Part shown: one piece after another, positions 11,325 through 25,039 of the stretch
Layout: the number at the start of each line of letters is the position of its first letter
Position numbering within the stretch: the first letter of the stretch is position 1
NCBI GenBank assembly: GCA_014773175.1
Contig: VXCM01005082.1
Span: forward strand, 1-64,000
From: Lucifuga dentata
Taxonomy: Eukaryota; Chordata; Actinopteri; Ophidiiformes; Bythitidae
Reading direction: 5' to 3'
Length of the DNA: 64,000 bases
Made by a program: the position numbers and the translations under genes
Notes under the pieces: generated by a model
Seen by the model: the letters and a program-made list of their open reading frames with translations, nothing else
What the model was told of the DNA's origin: nothing
Database searches by the model: none

Positions 11325-11348
11325 CGGGAAAGCCGAAAGGAAAAGAAG
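10134..11348 (+). mobile_element. 5'-truncated RTE-like LINE with target duplication
   Basis: A 1.2-kb insert flanked by AATCAGACTGAAAA at 10116-10129 and 11349-11362 (followed by TGG and CGG), a LINE-sized target-site duplication. The 3' end comes directly after the ORF stop (tgacgggaaagccgaaagg), as in RTE-clade LINEs with minimal 3' UTR. The 5' part (endonuclease) is missing. Clade assignment is from the protein's overall look, not from a search. Confidence 0.8.
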
Positions 11349-11584
11349 AATCAGACTGAAAACGGTGTATGTGCTCCAAAACTCACTCTTTATCATCACA
11401 GTTATTTCCTTAAAAACATGTAGTGAGGACAGGCTGTTTGTGCTGCTGCAGGTAGAATCAGGAGGTGGTTCTTTACCTGCAGCAGGTATCTCTCCTTTGT
11501 ACTCAGGTTAATGTGTTCACGATGAGTACAGGCATTCAGCTCACAAAACTTCATTAGAATCAAACCCAGGTAGAAGAGAGAGAC

Positions 11585-11631
11585 AATTCTCTCCTCTGTA
11601 AACACTCATTTGTGTACCTAGCAGCCCCAGA

Positions 11632-11674
<43 letters not shown>

Positions 11675-11690
11675 GATGAAGATGAAGAGA

Positions 11691-11729
<39 letters not shown>

Positions 11730-11773
11730 GTGGCTGCTAGGTACACAAATGAGTGTTTACAGAGGAGAGAATT
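11585..11773. repeat. Long GA/CT palindrome
   Basis: The left arm from 11585 (AATTCTCTCCTCTGTAAACA, then CATTTGTGTACCTAGCAGCC and a GA run) is mirrored as reverse complement by the right arm ending 11773, with a loop of about 30 bases around 11671-11699. Each arm has about 40 unique bases plus a 25-35 base GA/CT run. Confidence 0.85.
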
Positions 11774-12587
11774 TGCAGCCCTGATTTTATTCATTTCCTT
11801 TCAACATTGACTATTGTAACTGAGGTTTTACCAGATAAAGACACTCCACTCCTTTGTTGTCTGTGAGGCAGGAAAGTTATTTGAATCTCAGTCTGAAAAG
11901 ACTTTGCTCATTTCACAAAATTTTGGAGATCAAGCCGGTAAATCAGCAATAAATCTGGAATTCATATGAGAGCAGAAAAGGAGTCGTGGTATTTTCCCCT
12001 CCTGCTGAAACTCCACTGCTGCAGATAGAACTCAAGCAGCTTCATAGGCTCGCATGAGGTCAGACCCACTGCTCAGTCATGGAGCAAAAAAGTCAGAGCA
12101 GATATCAGCCAGACTCAGATCATATCCACTTAATACCAAATCCTGTCTGGCCCGGTGGTCACGGTCAGCCTTCGCTCTGTTGTTGCTGTGTTGTGTGGAA
12201 GGTGTAAGTTTAACTTGGGCTGCTTCCCCATCATTCTACAGCTGAAAAACAAAACTGCTCGTACATAATTCTTTTCATGCAGCTGCCTCCCCACCATGAT
12301 AAAAAAAAAATTAATTCTGCCTCTGTAACACCTTGTTTTTCTTACATCCTCGTCTTTATTTTCACACCCTGTCTTGCCACCACTCTTGATTAAATACGTC
12401 TTTGTTTTCACCATTTTTTTTTTTAAATTAAATATTATATATTATGGAATCCCTTAACATGACACACAAAAATGCAAGTTCAAATAATTAAATTGGTCTC
12501 ATGAATCTCAGAAATACATTTATGAGAAGTTGTTACTGCTGCTTAGCGTCATCTAATGTTGACCGTCTGTCATGTCAGATGATACTT

Positions 12588-13460
12588 TAAGTTGGGATGG
12601 ATCATATAGCCTTAAATTAATATCATGATATGACTAATGTAACACTGAACAATATTGTAATTGCAAAAGTAAACAATATTGTGAACTGTAAACATGAATC
12701 AGTGTAAAAGTAGAAACAGTAGAGTTTTTCTCTTCAGTAAAAGTAGAAATAACTAAATCCTGTAATATTTTAGCTTGTAAACAGTAACTCAGATTAGCTT
12801 TAGCTGCTCGTCTTCAGTCGTTATAAAACATAAATAAAATGACTGATGATGTCATCAGATCTGATCTTTATCAGGTTATGATTTTCCCTCCAGAGCTAAT
12901 TAGCCTCTATGATGCTAAACTTAAATACACTCTGAAGTCCAAATCCACCACAAGACAAGAACTCACCTGAGGTTAGCGTAGCGGCTCAGCTAACACTGTT
13001 CATACATCACAACAAGTCACCACTGACAAAAAGTCCCTGCTAAGCTAATTTCACTCCACCGTTAGCTTGTTCTGTCGCAGGAAGTACAGCTAGCTAATGC
13101 TCCAGCTATGCTTGATGAGTCAGCATCACTTCCTGTTTGTTTTGTGTCTCTAATCATCTGATTGGCTCTCCTCCTCATGTGACTTGTGACTTTCTTGGTA
13201 TTCACCAGGTGTGTCTGCTTCAGGTGGAGAAACTAATTTGTTGTGTTTTCACCTTCAGCTGTTAGCAGTTAGCTTGTAGCTGGAGCATTTCAAACAACAG
13301 AGGACGCTCCTTTTTAGGAAATAATTTGTCTCTGCATAATGAGAAAATTCATCAGTACATCATCACACTGCAATATCGCCAATAATGATATAGCAAATTT
13401 TAATCATATAAAAAATGATACTGCATTATCGTGAAAGATTATGATATGATATGGTATGAA
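12588..13460. mobile_element. Interspersed repeat, ATATCATGATAT-type ends
   Basis: The middle (12800-13010) closely matches 60290-60510 in the same orientation (GGTTATGATTTTCCCTCCAG, CTCTGAAGTCCAAATCCACC, GCTAACACTG). The edges are AT-rich with words such as ATCATGATATG and CAATATCG. I take it as an old non-autonomous DNA transposon; exact ends are unsure. Confidence 0.6.
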
Positions 13461-15144
13461 ATGGCACTGCCGTACTCTTAAAATGTATGAATGTATGGAA
13501 ATTATCAGAAAAATTACAATGGTGTTTCACGCTGATAATTTATTTGGTTTGTTGGTTTGTGTGTTGGCCGGCTCCCTCAGAATAAGTTCCATCACTTCTT
13601 TCAGAAATGATAATGTTCCAGTGATGTATTAAAAACTCTTAATAATGAAAAGACTGATTAAAAATATATTAGACTAACTTATTAAATAAGAAATAACCCA
13701 AAAAAACCCAAAAAAAAAAAACATTTATAGCATCTTGTAGGAATTTTCACTTTTTGTTCCCATCCCTTTGAAGTTTTCTTTTCTTCACGCAGAAACATCC
13801 ATCCTTCCCTGTTTCATGTTTTTCCTCATCCTTTCTTACTCCTTCTCTTCCTGTGAGCCTGCGTCTCTTTACTCCACATGCAGCGGCTCTTACAGGAGTT
13901 ATACCTGAGCACAGGGCAGAGTGTGGCTAGTGATGTGGGGATGCAGCCTTATACAGTCCTGCATGACTTCCAGCTGGATTCATTTACTCAGTACTTTACT
14001 GGAAACCCTGAAAGGCGGCTGCTGCCAGTGCATGGCACATCCAGAAACCCCTTATTTTCTTCTTCATGCGCTTGCTGGATAACAGCCACATAGCAGTGGG
14101 AGGTTTGGATCACTTATAATACCACCAGAGCGAGTTCATGTGGACTCCATCCCAGTCAGTCCTGCTTTCATTTCTGCACTGACAGTTTTTGTTATGGGGT
14201 TTCTTAGCTTTATTCCAGGGCCTGTGGGAAACTGCTGACGTTTATTTTTAGCTGCAACAACATCTGCATTAAATTTCAGCAGGTTTCACAGCTGCTCTTT
14301 CTAATGCCGACTTTCAGCAGCTGTTTTCTGTAAATCTGTGCTGGATCTGTGAGCTAAATTGGCGCTGCAGCTCAAATCTGAATGCAGAGTTGATCCAAGG
14401 TTAGCTCTCAATCTGTCTAATTTTCTCCTTCATTATGAAAAACATGCTCAGAAAGTAGTCATATATAAATGGCACAAAAACTGAACTCTGTGCTCTTTAT
14501 GTGTTTTGAACAGAGAAAATCTGGGGTAAAAGAAAAAACTTGGCATTTTTAGGTGCTTTAACCATCTCTGGGAACATGCTGTGTTGAATCTTTTGCCAAA
14601 GAAAGAGCAGTGTTTGCAGACTCATAGCAGGCAAGATTTCACCCAGCTGTGGAGAGCTAAACTTGACAAATTATAACTCTCGTGTCAAAAAAGACTTGGC
14701 CTTACATAAGCACTTTATTTGCACGTTTACTATGAGAATGAGAAGTTGATCCTCCAAATCTCCCCAGCTAATGCTGACATCAGAATAAAACTATAAAACA
14801 GCTATTAACCTCTGCAGGTTTGATAACATGAGATCACTCATTCATCGTGTCACAGGCCTGACATTCATCAGCAGTGTATGGGGTTTCTTTTGGATGTGTG
14901 GGGTTTGCATGAAATTCTCCTGCTATGACCAGTGGTGTAGTGGGAGCTGAAGAAGTGGCTAAGGTGTGAATATTGCCCCTCTCCCCTCTCCAATTCACAC
15001 ACTTCCTCCTCTGTCCGGTGAAGGGCGATACTACAGTGGTAGCAGAATAGAATGATCAATTGGTGGTGTCAGAATTGTTACAACAGCAGTTTATTTTCCA
15101 TAAAAAAGTGGAGCCATGTTTGTGCTTGTAACTGATTCTCTCTT

Positions 15145-15700
15145 CAGACCTGCAGATCGTTTGCTCTGGTCTGAATCAGGGACGAAATCTTTAGGCTGCT
15201 GCATTTACTGTTGGCTTGGTTCAGTTTCACACAGGAAGAAAATACAACATCTAGCAGCAAAAGTCATGTGACAACACTCTCTCTGCTCATTGGTCAGAAA
15301 TGTCTGGGGGCGGGAGAAAGAAAATCAAAACAGGAAAACGTTTACCGCTCCCAGAAAACTAAATAACATGGAACAAAGATGAATGTGGATCCTTTCATAG
15401 CCATATTCGTCATTTGGTCTATAAAGCAGGAAAATTATGACAGCAGGAACTGAATTTGTCTTCAGGACAACGTGTGGAAAAGCACACGCGATGAAGTTGT
15501 TTTACGCTCAACGTGTTTAATGATTTTTAAGCAGGGGATATCTGATGAGCATCTAATGTAAAACAAACTTTACCCACAGTCGTAGTTAAGCGTTAATCAA
15601 CCGTCTCTGCTTCCTGATCAATAAGCCATATCAGGATCACGTTCAGACCACAACAAAACACTCCAGAGTTCATTTGGAACCAGCCTCAAAATGGTCTTGG
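15145..15700. repeat. Interspersed repeat shared with 47303-47710
   Basis: CAGACCTGCAGATCGTTTGC, GTCTGAATCAGGGA, TCAGTTTCACACAGGAA and GTCTGGGGGCGG recur at 47303-47480, followed in both by ACAAAGATGAA-GTGGATCC. A reverse-orientation fragment is at about 24895-24965. Family unknown to me. Confidence 0.65.
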
Positions 15701-18106
15701 TGCGGTTGATTTGCTCCACTCCTGGGTGCGATTGCTGTGTTCAGACCTGCTCAAACAACCCTTACTGGGGCACACCTTTATTATGGTATGTTGAAAAAGC
15801 CCGACAGGTGTTGTGGAGGTACTCTGGGCTGCGTAAGGAAAGGTGTTCCTAATTGGACAGGGCAGGAAAGTTTGCTGATTGGTTCTGCCAGCCTTCAGCT
15901 CCCACAGAGGTCAAACTCGCTGTGTGAGCGTTTCGGACAGGATGGATGAAGCAATGAGGCTGCTACCGCCTGACAGTTTGTAGCTGCGTTTACTCGTGTT
16001 CACCATCACACCACTGGCCATGAACGAGACGTCTCTCTGTGGATTTGCTCTCACAGGTGATTTTTCTTGTCAAAGAAAATCTGCACCGTGACCGATTAAA
16101 AAGTTTCGTGCAGCAGAGCAGGAGACTGTTTGACGTGTTTTACTGTCTGTCATCATCCCTCATGCCCTCCATCACCGTGACCTTTCACCCTTGCCTGCCA
16201 TGAACACATCATTTGCTGTGCCACTAACATGCTATGGCTTCTTTTTACATTAAACTTCTTAGATTTCCCTTTTTATTCCTCGATTCAGCCTCTGATAACC
16301 TTTCAGACTTGTGTTTCTGTATTTCTGACCTATTTTTCCTGTCTCTTCCCTCCTTTCCCTTTTTCTCTCCCACTTCCCCTTTCTCCACGTCCTCTTCCTG
16401 TCTTCATGTGTGATCTTCTTGGGCACCTATGGACCATGACATTACCACCCACACAAATTTCTTTCTCTGTGCGTTTACTGCATTTATTTTTCCTTGTCAC
16501 ACTGTATCACTATGATTACCACTCAACAATCTGCTGTGAATATCTGTGTAAACGTGTTGCGGTTGGTCCGTGACCTCAGCCACCCTCGGGTGCCGATGTG
16601 TGACGTACAGTCTGGCAGCGCTCCTGCTGTCCGTGCTGACTGTGCTCTGGCTCTTATAAACGGGTTTCGTTGAAGGACAAAGAGGACGGTCTGAGCCTTT
16701 GAAATCTCGGGGACAGTCTTCTTTTCCTTCTTTGCCTTTTGACCCTTGTGCAGCCACACACAAGCTAAAAAAGATGCAGAGTTAAGACACTGGTTTTATG
16801 ACGTTATTACAGGGTGCTCAGTACTCTCATATTTGCAATTTTGGGGGATTTTAATTATGTTTATATATTCTTTTCATCTTTTTTTCATGTTGTATATGAA
16901 TAGATTAAGAAGGGGGTATTTTCAGAGGGCTTTGTCAATGTTACACGCTGGACTAGATATAATGTTTTCGTTTGGATACGATGAGTAACACATTCATAAT
17001 GCTTTAACATCATCCTCAGAGGGTGCTAAAGAGAATTATTACCACCCTGTTTGTGTCTACAATCTTCTCACTAGAAATGGCAAATGTAGAGAGACTTTTA
17101 TTTTGGAATTTGTTGCCTATCATTCCTCTGATGACGTGACGGCATGAACACGCATGAAAGCTGACATGAGGCATGATCACATATTCACGAATGCGCTATG
17201 CAGCAGCTGTGACGCTCCCTACTCAAGCATTATGAATGTGTGAACCAGATGATGAGGCGTCAGCAACAACGGGGCGCCTGTTTTTGATATAAGCTTGAAA
17301 TGTTAAGAGTTCAGCTGAACAAAACCAAGATAAGAGGATTTAATGTTGGCTTTGGTCAGAAACTCATTTTCTTACTTCTCATTATAATATGCTCATTTTT
17401 CAAATGGAACATTATGTAACTGCCTTGTTGGAACAGGAAGTTGTGCAGAAAGACTAATCATGTTTTGTGACAAAGTGTACATAGTCTTTTCAAACAATCA
17501 TTGACAAATACAAGAAATCAGCTCTTATTTTGATGGTCCATGTTCTCTTTTTACCTGAAAGCAGGAAAAACATTAAAAAAGTGAGAGGTGTTAAAGACTA
17601 AAAATCTCATTTTCAATAATGTGAACTTATTCTTTTCTTTCAGAGCTTTTTGTAAGTACGTACAGTATATGAGTGTATTTCCATGTAACCATTGTAGGGT
17701 TGAAATAAATTGTGTTTCTTTTTATTTGATGAAATAATGGCTTCCTGAAGCTTTAGCCACTAAACGTTCTGAGATGTCTGACACAGCTGAATTTTACTGA
17801 CTGTTCCTGGCCTGAATTGTGAAGTTGATTTCAGCCGTTGTTTTTTCCTGTAGCTTTAACATAATGTTTGCATTCTGTATTCAGTGTTGCATTACTCCAC
17901 ACGTGACTGTTTAAACCCACACGTGGACAGATTAGATGCCTGGCAGAAATACATGACTGGAGAAAGAAACATGTATGTAGAGAGCGGGCAGCGATATTTA
18001 TGAAAAAACGAACAAAAGAACACGTGGCCACAAGTTACTGCGTGAGAACAAGACACTTAAAGCGTGGCCAAAAGATATTAATGCAAGGAAACAACTTACT
18101 GTATAT

Positions 18107-18516
18107 ACTGGAGTATAAGCCGAGTTTTTATTACCAAATGTCACAAAGTAAATCGGGGGTCGGCTTATACAGGAGAAATTCAATTTGATCCCAGAGAAGG
18201 AAATTTCCAGGGTGGAAATACTACCATTACCACTACCCATGGAAAATAGTTTAAATCATACCTTAGAATGAGATATTTCCTGACTAAACATCTTATCAGC
18301 ACATTTTGCGGCAGCCAGTAAGCTCTGCTGTGATTGGTCAGTTACAGTAATCAGCTGCTGAAATAAATATCATGTTTACCGGTACGTGGATTATTTTCAG
18401 AAAATCACAGGAATACTATGACAATACTCAGAAAAACAGGTCATTTGCTAAACTAATAAATTGATGGAACAACATCAGGGGGTCGGCTTTTGTACAAGAT
18501 TGGCTTATACTCCAGT
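18107..18516. mobile_element. Short DNA transposon with ends ACTGGAGTATAAGCCGA
   Basis: Starts ACTGGAGTATAAGCCGAG and ends GGCTTATACTCCAGT. The body includes GGTCGGCTTATACAGGAG. A second copy in the opposite orientation is at 45256-45700. Flanking TA on both sides is compatible with a Tc1/mariner-like TA target, though the flanks are AT-rich. Confidence 0.7.
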
Positions 18517-21500
18517 AAATATTGTAATTATAAACATAGGACCACAGGCAAGCTACAGACCCTAGCATAGCTAACCGAACTGCAAGTGCTCAAATTGATT
18601 GAGCGTTTGTCCTGAACTTTACGGTAACCTCACTGAACCAACCACATGCTGTTGGAAGCGATTGCGTGCAAGTGAACTTTGTCACAATCAACAGTAAAGT
18701 GTTTCAGAAAAAGACGTTACACACTAATTGCAAACATTTATGGGACTTAAGAGTATGTTAATTTTTAAAAATGACATTTTCAGTTTTCAACAGAAATATA
18801 GTCAGTTGTATTTTTGATGTTCCCCAAACCTTTAAATTTCTATAAGTAGCTGACAAAATTGGTATGGTTGGATTCAGCACTTCCAGGATATAAACACACA
18901 CACATTATGAACAAGTTTTACTGTAGCATTTTGGAGTAATTAATTTCCAAATTAGGGCTGTTTCAAAACAGTTTCAGAACGAGTCTGCAATCAATTTGTA
19001 GATGCAGCTAGCTATGCTATGGTCTCTTTTTTATAATTAACTCGTCCCACACATTAATAAGTTCTGGCCTCGTGGCCATGCTTTAAGTTGTTGCCATAGG
19101 ATATTATTATATTATATATTATTATATTATCTTGTTCACACGCATTAGAAACTCTTGGCCATGCTTTTTTGTCATAAATGTCACTGCCCGGCTACGTTCA
19201 CATGAAATGAACAAATGGTAAATAAATACTGTATAGAGGCTTTGCAGTTAGATCTTTAATCTGAACACAGTTAATTCCTTCATGGAGATCCACTGAAATG
19301 TGTAGAAAAATACAGAGCCAAATTCCTGTTCCACTTCCCAGCTGTCTTAGCCTGCATTCCACCTAAGCCTGGTCCAGACTACATGACTTTAGTGGTTTTT
19401 CACTCATGGACAGGTTTTGGATTTCACCAATAAAAGCACAGGAGTAAACTGACGTTCCCTTCCTGAGTTGGAGTTAAGCAGTCCGAGGGCGGAGCCAGTG
19501 ATGCAAAATTCACCTGAAATCTTATTTATCAGAGAATGTGTGATGTAGGCAGACAGGAAATAAAACTACAATTTCTAAACATACTGTTTTAGTGATCAAA
19601 ACCAATGATTAAAGATTACTTAAAAAAAGAAATGTTAACCTAGTCAACATATTAAATATCTATGTTTGAATTTAGATGAGGATTTTTACTGAATTGGGCC
19701 TTTAAGCAGCCACAGAGCTGGTTCCTGTCGCTGCCATGGACATTCCACACATTATCCACCGCTTCAGTCCGTTGCACAACACCTGCAAAATCAGTGATTG
19801 TGCAGGCATTGTGATTTTGATGAAATTGGTGACATGAAGCAGCAGCGAGGATGCTACGGTGACTGAAAATAGCTCCGTGCTCTTTAGTACATATGAACAT
19901 CAGGCTAGCATCTACAGCCTGTAGATCAGCGAGCACACCTTCACACATCTACAGACGACAGAAAGCAGTCAAGTTCACGCACTCACGATAGAGCAGAGCC
20001 CAAGGTTCTGGTCACCACGACGCTCCTCGGGAGTACAGCTCAAGCTAACTTATTGCTTGTTTACTTCCTGTTTTGATAGCTAGCAGGCTATTTTAGCTCA
20101 CCACAAGAAGTTAATGTCAATATGCTCAACATCTGAATAAATCAGCTGTGTTAACGATACGACAGTAGCGTTTAGCTGAGCGATACAATAATGAGATAAC
20201 TAATAAACTGATGTTATATAAACAAAAACAAAAATTTGTTAAAGTCTGCTGAGATGCAGAAGTGTAAGGTTTAGCAACACAGACAACTCTTCTGAAACTC
20301 TTCCAGTAGATGAATGTGGCGCTCAGAGTTGTTGTAACTGAACATCAAGCCTTCTATACAGTTTCCATTTGTTCACACTCTGCTTTAGAATAAAGGCCAG
20401 CAGAGCCAGGAGAGGTGAGGCCATGCAGTGCCGCAGCAAAGAGACTAAACTCTTCTACAGCCGTGAATGAAACGATGTGAGACTATTAATAAAGCATTCA
20501 TACATTTTCAGTAATCAGACATGAATGGTGGTGGTTTTCATCATCTTGACTGAACATGGTAGCAGTATGATGACCTGTGCTACTGAAGGACTTTTTAAAT
20601 TTCTCTTTTAATGACCACAGATCAAACCTTCTCTTAGTTCTTATCATCTTTCATTCTTTATTAAAGAATGATTCCACTGATGCATCAAATTAATCACGTG
20701 GACCACCATTCAGCATGCGAAACTGACCCTTAGGACATTGCAACTTCCTGTTGGTGCAAGACAAGTTTGAAAGCTAAGGCCACTCCTGGAAGTTTGGGAC
20801 AGAAGTTCCCAGGAGTTCCAAAACGAAATTAGGAACCACTTTACTTGGAAAGTATCCAGACTGAAATGATTTTTCTGACAGAGTTTATCCTGTCATGTCT
20901 TCTGCTCTTGTTCTTCAGGATGTCACTAAAATTCAGAAAGCACACAAGCCAAGATCAATTTTTGGTGTCAGCTGATGCACGTTTTTGGTCTCAAGAGTTA
21001 AAGTGTTTGAAAGCCAAATAAATCATGTATTCATGTGCTTATCAAGTCAGAAACACGAACTCCTGATTTCCACTTGGGGACATGTTAGTCTGTAACAGCA
21101 CAAAAGATCCAAATAAACACATGTTGAAAGTTTTCGAAAGCTTTCAGAAGAATTTAGATACATTAAGGTGAATCTCGTGACTTATGACAGGGCTACTCAA
21201 ATACAAAGCTTAAAAGTCCACAAAGAAAATTTTCAAGAAGACAAAGGTCTGTTTATTAAAGTCAGTCAAGCCATGAATTTTGACTCGTTGCGTCGCAGCA
21301 ACGTCTCACAGATAATCCAAATAACATGTGAAAAGTATAATTTGCTCAGAGTCTGGAGAGAGTTGTGGTTCGGTCTGGACTTTGAGGATGACTGACTTAT
21401 GATGTCTCAGCACCATAACGTGTTTGCTCGCTGTAGACTTGGGTAGAATCATGTAAGGAAAAGGTGAGATGGAGTGCAACTCTGTGGCCTAAACAGGAAT

Positions 21501-22054
21501 AAGAAGAGAGAAAATGAAGCATGAAATTGTTGAAAATTCTTCTTTCATGGTTTCGGGCAAATAGGAGACTTCTATCAATGTCGCATATGGTCACACTGCA
21601 GCTTTATCTCAGTTAGCCTTTTTTTTCTTTTTTTTTTCAAGAATGGTAAGAGGTTATGACACGCCTGAGATATTCTTTGTAAGTTGTTTGTCTATACTTC
21701 CTGTATAATGATACTGCTGACAGTAGTCTGTTTGGTTTTTTTTTTTTTTTTTTTTTTTTTTTGGCTCGTCAGGATTATTCTTAAAGTCAGTGCATCAGCC
21801 TCCCTGCATTACAAATAAAACTCCAGTGGGGCTAATTCATAAAAAAAAATCACAGTAACTACACAGCGCCGCACTAAATAAGCACTGTGATAACTGAAGC
21901 TCATTCATAAAGCTTCACTTACATAAATTAGAGCACCTTTGTCCCATTACTGACATGTTGTTGTCAGGTGTGTTTCAGGTAAAAGCCAATGCAAATCAAT
22001 GTGTTAATGAGCTGCATCATGTTTAAGTCACAAGTTATAATGATTTGTCTGTTG

Positions 22055-22613
22055 TTTGCATGTTTGAGCCTAATATATTCAATTTCCATACACGTAATGT
22101 TACTGACAATCATTTCCCAAAGCATACTACTGGAACAGTGAATTAAAAATGTTTTTCCTACCTTCCAGACCTCCATTGGTTTCAGTTCATTCTGCTATTA
22201 AAATCAACTTGTTGATACTTGAAACGTTCTTGGGATAGGTAATCCATCATCACCAACAAGACGTGTATTCAGGTTTTTTTTAAAAGTTATGTAATTTTAG
22301 TGTTTAAGCTCAATAAAAAGCGTGGAGTGAATGTATGCCTCCACCGGGGAATATAGTCCCAAAAGAAGACCTGCGTTTATGGAAAAATTTAAAGGACCGT
22401 GACTTCATAAGGCTGTGTAACTATTAGCAGGAGAAACATGGATTTTTAAGGTGGGTGTATCACTTGAATATTTGATTTTGAAAGATTAAGAGATTTTGCA
22501 AAATATCAGGAAAGCTGAAATACGGTTTTATCCTTTGGGAAATGATTGTCAGTAACGTTACATGTAGAAAATATTAGGCTCAAACGTGCAAAATGGGTGG
22601 TATGGCCCTTTAA
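22055..22613. mobile_element. TTAA-flanked miniature element, copy E (5' end lost)
   Basis: Opposite orientation to copy C. The left terminus begins at GCATGTTTGAGCCTAATATA without the AGGACC end; the right ends GGTATGGCCCT|TTAA. Confidence 0.75.
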
Positions 22614-22739
22614 AGAGAAACTGACACAAATCAGCAAACCTAAACGTCCTGTTTTAGAGCTCTCTAAAGAAAGGAGGAGCAGAAAACTGCAACAGCATGC
22701 AGAGCACACAGACACTACTGTGAGTACCAGTGCATGGAG

Positions 22740-22770
22740 GGTGTGTGTGTGTGTGTGTGGGTGTGTGTGA
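22740..22770. repeat. (GT)n microsatellite
   Basis: GT run interrupted by GGGT. Confidence 0.8.
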
Positions 22771-25039
22771 GATAGAGATACAGGGCACACCAGATGAAGC
22801 TTGAGGAAGAGGCTCACGCCACTAGAACGTGTGAGAACAGAGCAAAACTCTCCATTTAAATAAACTGACCAGCTGAGTGTTTTTATCTGTCAGCGTTAAT
22901 GATCACTAACACATCTTACACATGAGACACAAACAGTTGAAAACGCCGCTCAGATTTCATATTGATGAAATCTGCTGTCAAACTGAAACATTCATTTTTG
23001 TGACAGTGTGTTTTAGGGATCACTTCTTGACATGTAAATAAGGAAAACAGTAATGCAAACACTAAAAGCGTAGCAGCCGTTTATAAATGAGGGAACATGG
23101 CTGTGTGACACTATTCTGTTACTGACATGTTAAATCTGGCACTGTGTTTCATGAAACACTCCCTGTGTCTCACCCTCTGCCTACTGGCTGCAAAACAGCT
23201 TTAATTTTTTATGAATTTGAGATGCATGTCTTGCATCACCTCCAAACAGTTTTCCAGATTGTGAGCTTGATGCAAATAATGACTTATATGGATATGCATT
23301 CAAATCTTTAGCGTGAAATCAACAGGTTCATTTAGGAAATTGAGTGACAAGTTGAATTTATGTAGTGATTTAGAGGTCTTCCACTTTAATTTGTCATTTT
23401 CCACAGTTAGACTCGTTATTGTAGAAGAGCATTTTTGTTTTGACTGAGGGTTATAGAAACAGAAATGACAGAAAGTTTGGCACAATAAATAAACATCATG
23501 TCTGTAAAGCAACAGTGTTAGGGTGCATGATTGATTATAGTAAATATACTGTACATCCATATCTGTTTGTAAGGCTTGCTTTCTCACTTCTTACTGAAAT
23601 TCTCATATAATGCCTGAAATCTCAACCAGCCACAGACGTTGTGTGTTTGCAGAGGGACGTCAGTTTCGCTCTGTTTTGTTGAAGCCAAACACAGAGAAGA
23701 AGAATGTGAGTTTCCTGTTTGTTAATGGAGGTGCAGCTCCACGCTGTGGAGCCCCAAAGTTTTGTCAAGGATTTGATGAGAATATTGAAAAAGTCACAAC
23801 ATAGACTCTAGTCTGGCAGCTTTAAATTGAGCCTGATCACCAGAGAAAGAGAACACACACACACACACACGCACGCACCCCCTCGCCCCCCCCGAACTGA
23901 ATATATACCACATGATTTATTGTGCCTGTTAAAATGCAAATGAAGCAATGCGAAAAGGAAAAAAACACAAATGTCTGCAGCATCATCGCTACAGTGCAGT
24001 GAGTTCTGCTTCTGCTAGTTTGATCTTAGCATCAGTGAACGTTAACAATTGTGATTGTGTGGCCAAAAAGGGAATGTGAGCATTTTAAAGACATATTTAG
24101 ATTGTTTGACTATGCAATGTGCTGTCACTTCAAAATTGATCTCTCACAAACTTCAGATTTTCAAGAGGCATAAAAATGATTTTTATACCATGCATTGCAA
24201 CACGCATCAGTCATTTCAGAGCTGCAGAGCGTCTCCCAGACACTGCAGGTTCTCTGATTGCATCGATTCTGAGGTGCATTAAAGATTCAGGAGTGAATCA
24301 TCTTCTGAGGGGTAAAAATAAAAGCAGACTTCTCTTGGAGCATTTTCAGACTATGATTTTTTTTGGTCCGGTTGGATTAGGATTTCCCTTGGTTTATGCA
24401 GGTCTGAACAAAGCAATCACACCCGGCAGATCAAAATGACCACAGAGCATTCTGATAATGTGGTCTCTGTCCAGTTCCAGATGAAGTCTGGATCAGATAT
24501 TTGTGGCCTGAACATGACCCACTCTACTTCCAAAACATCTACAGAAAAATCTGTTGATCTGCTGATTGATATAGAAGCAGAGATGACTCGTGTTAAGTAC
24601 ATTTGTTCACGCTCATGCCTACATATGCTTACATTAAGTAAACTACACTAAGTACTGCATTAAGTAAACATCAGATGGATGTTGTTAAAGGTGGAAACAC
24701 ATCAGTCTTAGCTAACGCATGCTCAGGTGAACACATGTTCAGGTTAGTGTGTGCTTGTATGTTGTCAGCATGTAGCTCCGTTCTTCTGTTCAGTGTGTAA
24801 AGGCAGCACGTCTTTTTCACATCATGTGAAGCAACGTGGTTTTCCACACGTCTTTAAGTCAGATTCAGCTTCTGCTGTCATAGTTTTCTTCTTCATGGAT
24901 CAAATGATGCTATGACTAGGAAAGGATCCACATTCATCTTTGTTACTCTGATTTAATTTTCTCAGCAAGTTGATTTTCTTCCAGGCTCTTAGAGGAATGG
25001 TGCATTCAATGCTCAAAAAAGTTCAATTGTAAAATAGTC

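Noticed and set aside
19652..19948. 98-residue minus-strand open frame
   Set aside because: No domain, no conserved motif and no splice sites; repeat-like surroundings.
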